This document shows, in pieces, positions 15,743 through 16,557 of a stretch of DNA of 16,557 bases. The notes under the pieces are model-generated. The model was given only the letters and a program-made list of their open reading frames with translations. It made no database searches and was not told the origin of the DNA. The stretch lies in assembly GCA_018672145.1 (NCBI GenBank), contig JABHGH010000109.1:1-16557 (forward strand), read 5' to 3'. How positions within the stretch are numbered: the stretch's first letter is position 1; every line of letters starts with the position of its first letter. The DNA comes from Flavobacteriaceae bacterium. Lineage in GTDB: Bacteria > Bacteroidota > Bacteroidia > Flavobacteriales > Flavobacteriaceae. Both the position numbers and the translations under genes were made by a program.

Positions 15743-16507
15743 ATGAAAGAACAAGTTATAACATCCGGAAAATTTAAATACCTAGAAGTTGGTTCTGGAA
15801 AGCCGATTGTTATTCTCCACGGATTGATGGGCAGCTTAAGCAACTTCCAAGGAGTTACCGACTACTTCCCAAAAGAAGGTTACAAAGTGATCATTCCGAT
15901 GTTGCCAATTTATGATCTTCCATTGCTAAAAACCAACGTGAAACAATTTGCGCAGTATGTCAATTCGTTCATTGATCACCTAGAACTTACTGATGCAATA
16001 TTACTCGGCAATTCTTTAGGCGGACACATTGGATTACTGGTCAGCTTGTTATTTCCTGAAAAAATCAAGGGTTTAATCATTACCGGCAGCTCAGGATTGT
16101 ATGAAAACTCTATGGGCGAAAGCTATCCCAAAAGAGAAGATAGGGGTTATATGACGAGAAAGTGCCAAGAGGTTTTTTATGACCCGAAAGTGGCAACCGA
16201 TGAAATCATTGATGAAGTTTTTGAAACCGTAAATGACCGGAAAAAACTCATAAAAATTCTTGCTATTGCCAAAAGTGCCATTCGCCACAATATGGCAAAA
16301 GACCTTCCGAAAATACAAGTTCCAACTGCCATTATTTGGGGTGAAAATGACATCGTAACCCCTCCAGATGTTGGGCACGACTTCAACCGCCTTTTACCCA
16401 ATTCAAATCTGTACTGGATTGAAAATTGTGGCCATGCGCCTATGATGGAACACCCAGATTTATTCAATGATTTGATGGTCAAATGGCTCGCATCGACGTT
16501 TAATTAA
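15743..16507 (+). CDS. Alpha/beta hydrolase, substrate unknown
   Basis: A 254-residue single-domain alpha/beta hydrolase. HGLMGSLSNF from residue 26 gives the oxyanion-hole region. The nucleophile elbow GNSLGG at 89-94 places the catalytic serine at S91. WGENDIVTPP supplies the acid D203, and ENCGHAPMMEHP the histidine H231, so the triad is complete and in the usual order. There is no signal peptide or membrane segment, so it is predicted cytoplasmic. The helical cap region (about 120-185) has no features that let me name a substrate; esterase, lactonase or C-C hydrolase activity are all possible. It is transcribed divergently from mraZ, with its own TATATTTG element, and engB follows after 6 bases. 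I recall hydrolases of this type beside mraZ and engB in other Bacteroidota. Confidence 0.9.
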   Translation: MKEQVITSGKFKYLEVGSGKPIVILHGLMGSLSNFQGVTDYFPKEGYKVIIPMLPIYDLPLLKTNVKQFAQYVNSFIDHLELTDAILLGNSLGGHIGLLVSLLFPEKIKGLIITGSSGLYENSMGESYPKREDRGYMTRKCQEVFYDPKVATDEIIDEVFETVNDRKKLIKILAIAKSAIRHNMAKDLPKIQVPTAIIWGENDIVTPPDVGHDFNRLLPNSNLYWIENCGHAPMMEHPDLFNDLMVKWLASTFN

Positions 16508-16513
16508 ATTATC

Positions 16514-16557
16514 ATGATTCGTTCAGCACGATTCTTGGTTAGCAACTCCAATGTTGA
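16514..16557 (+). CDS. engB: EngB (YihA/YsxC) GTP-binding protein, N-terminal fragment
   Basis: An ATG 6 bases after the hydrolase stop opens a frame that stays open to the window edge and reads MIRSARFLVSNSNV, with the next codon beginning GA. This resembles the EngB N-terminus of Bacteroidota, which runs roughly A-E-F-x-x-S-N-x-x-V before the first GTPase motif. EngB is an essential small GTPase that assists assembly of the large ribosomal subunit. Only 14 complete codons are visible and the G1 motif lies outside the window, so the call rests on the N-terminal pattern and the position behind the hydrolase. Confidence 0.65.
   Translation, partial: MIRSARFLVSNSNV

Noticed and set aside
1..16557. 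Mobile elements, CRISPR arrays, prophage or defence genes
   Set aside because: No transposase or integrase frames, terminal inverted repeats, spaced repeats or foreign-looking gene blocks were seen; nearly all bases are accounted for by core genes.

Overview
The window is almost entirely one division and cell wall (dcw) cluster. It most likely comes from the chromosome of a member of the Bacteroidota. The evidence is the gene order, the lack of murB and ddl between murC and ftsQ, the FtsZ type (long acidic linker, C-terminal peptide ending NNSFLHDNVD), an unusually long MraY, and two promoters with an exact TAnnTTTG -7 element, the Bacteroidota sigma factor signature. Recognisable Shine-Dalgarno sites are mostly absent. 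The DNA looks AT-rich, roughly 40% G+C by eye. I cannot name the genus; Cytophagales or a relative is a guess.

Layout, read along the minus strand from right to left: an MraZ operator and promoter (15513-15560), then mraZ, rsmH, ftsL-like, ftsI, murE, mraY, murD, ftsW, murG, murC, ftsQ, ftsA, ftsZ, a YqeY/GatB-like gene, and a tRNA-Arg(UCG) at the left edge. From mraZ to yqeY the genes overlap or are separated by at most 11 bases. There are three TAATG and two ATGA stop/start junctions, so this is very probably one translationally coupled operon of about 15 kb. On the plus strand, divergent from mraZ, an alpha/beta hydrolase gene has its own promoter. It is followed after 6 bases by the first 14-15 codons of engB (yihA/ysxC), cut by the window edge.

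How the genes work together: MurC, MurD and MurE build the UDP-MurNAc peptide (MurE carries the DNPR motif of meso-diaminopimelate ligases). MraY and MurG make lipid I and lipid II. FtsW (SEDS glycosyltransferase) and FtsI (class B PBP) polymerise and crosslink septal peptidoglycan. FtsQ and the FtsL-like protein link these to the FtsA-anchored FtsZ ring. MraZ probably represses the operon through three 10-bp-spaced boxes just upstream, and RsmH methylates 16S rRNA.

I see no mobile elements, CRISPR arrays, phage genes or unknown multi-gene systems. Apart from the operator architecture and some lineage-type protein extensions, this is an ordinary core region. No previously undescribed system is evident.
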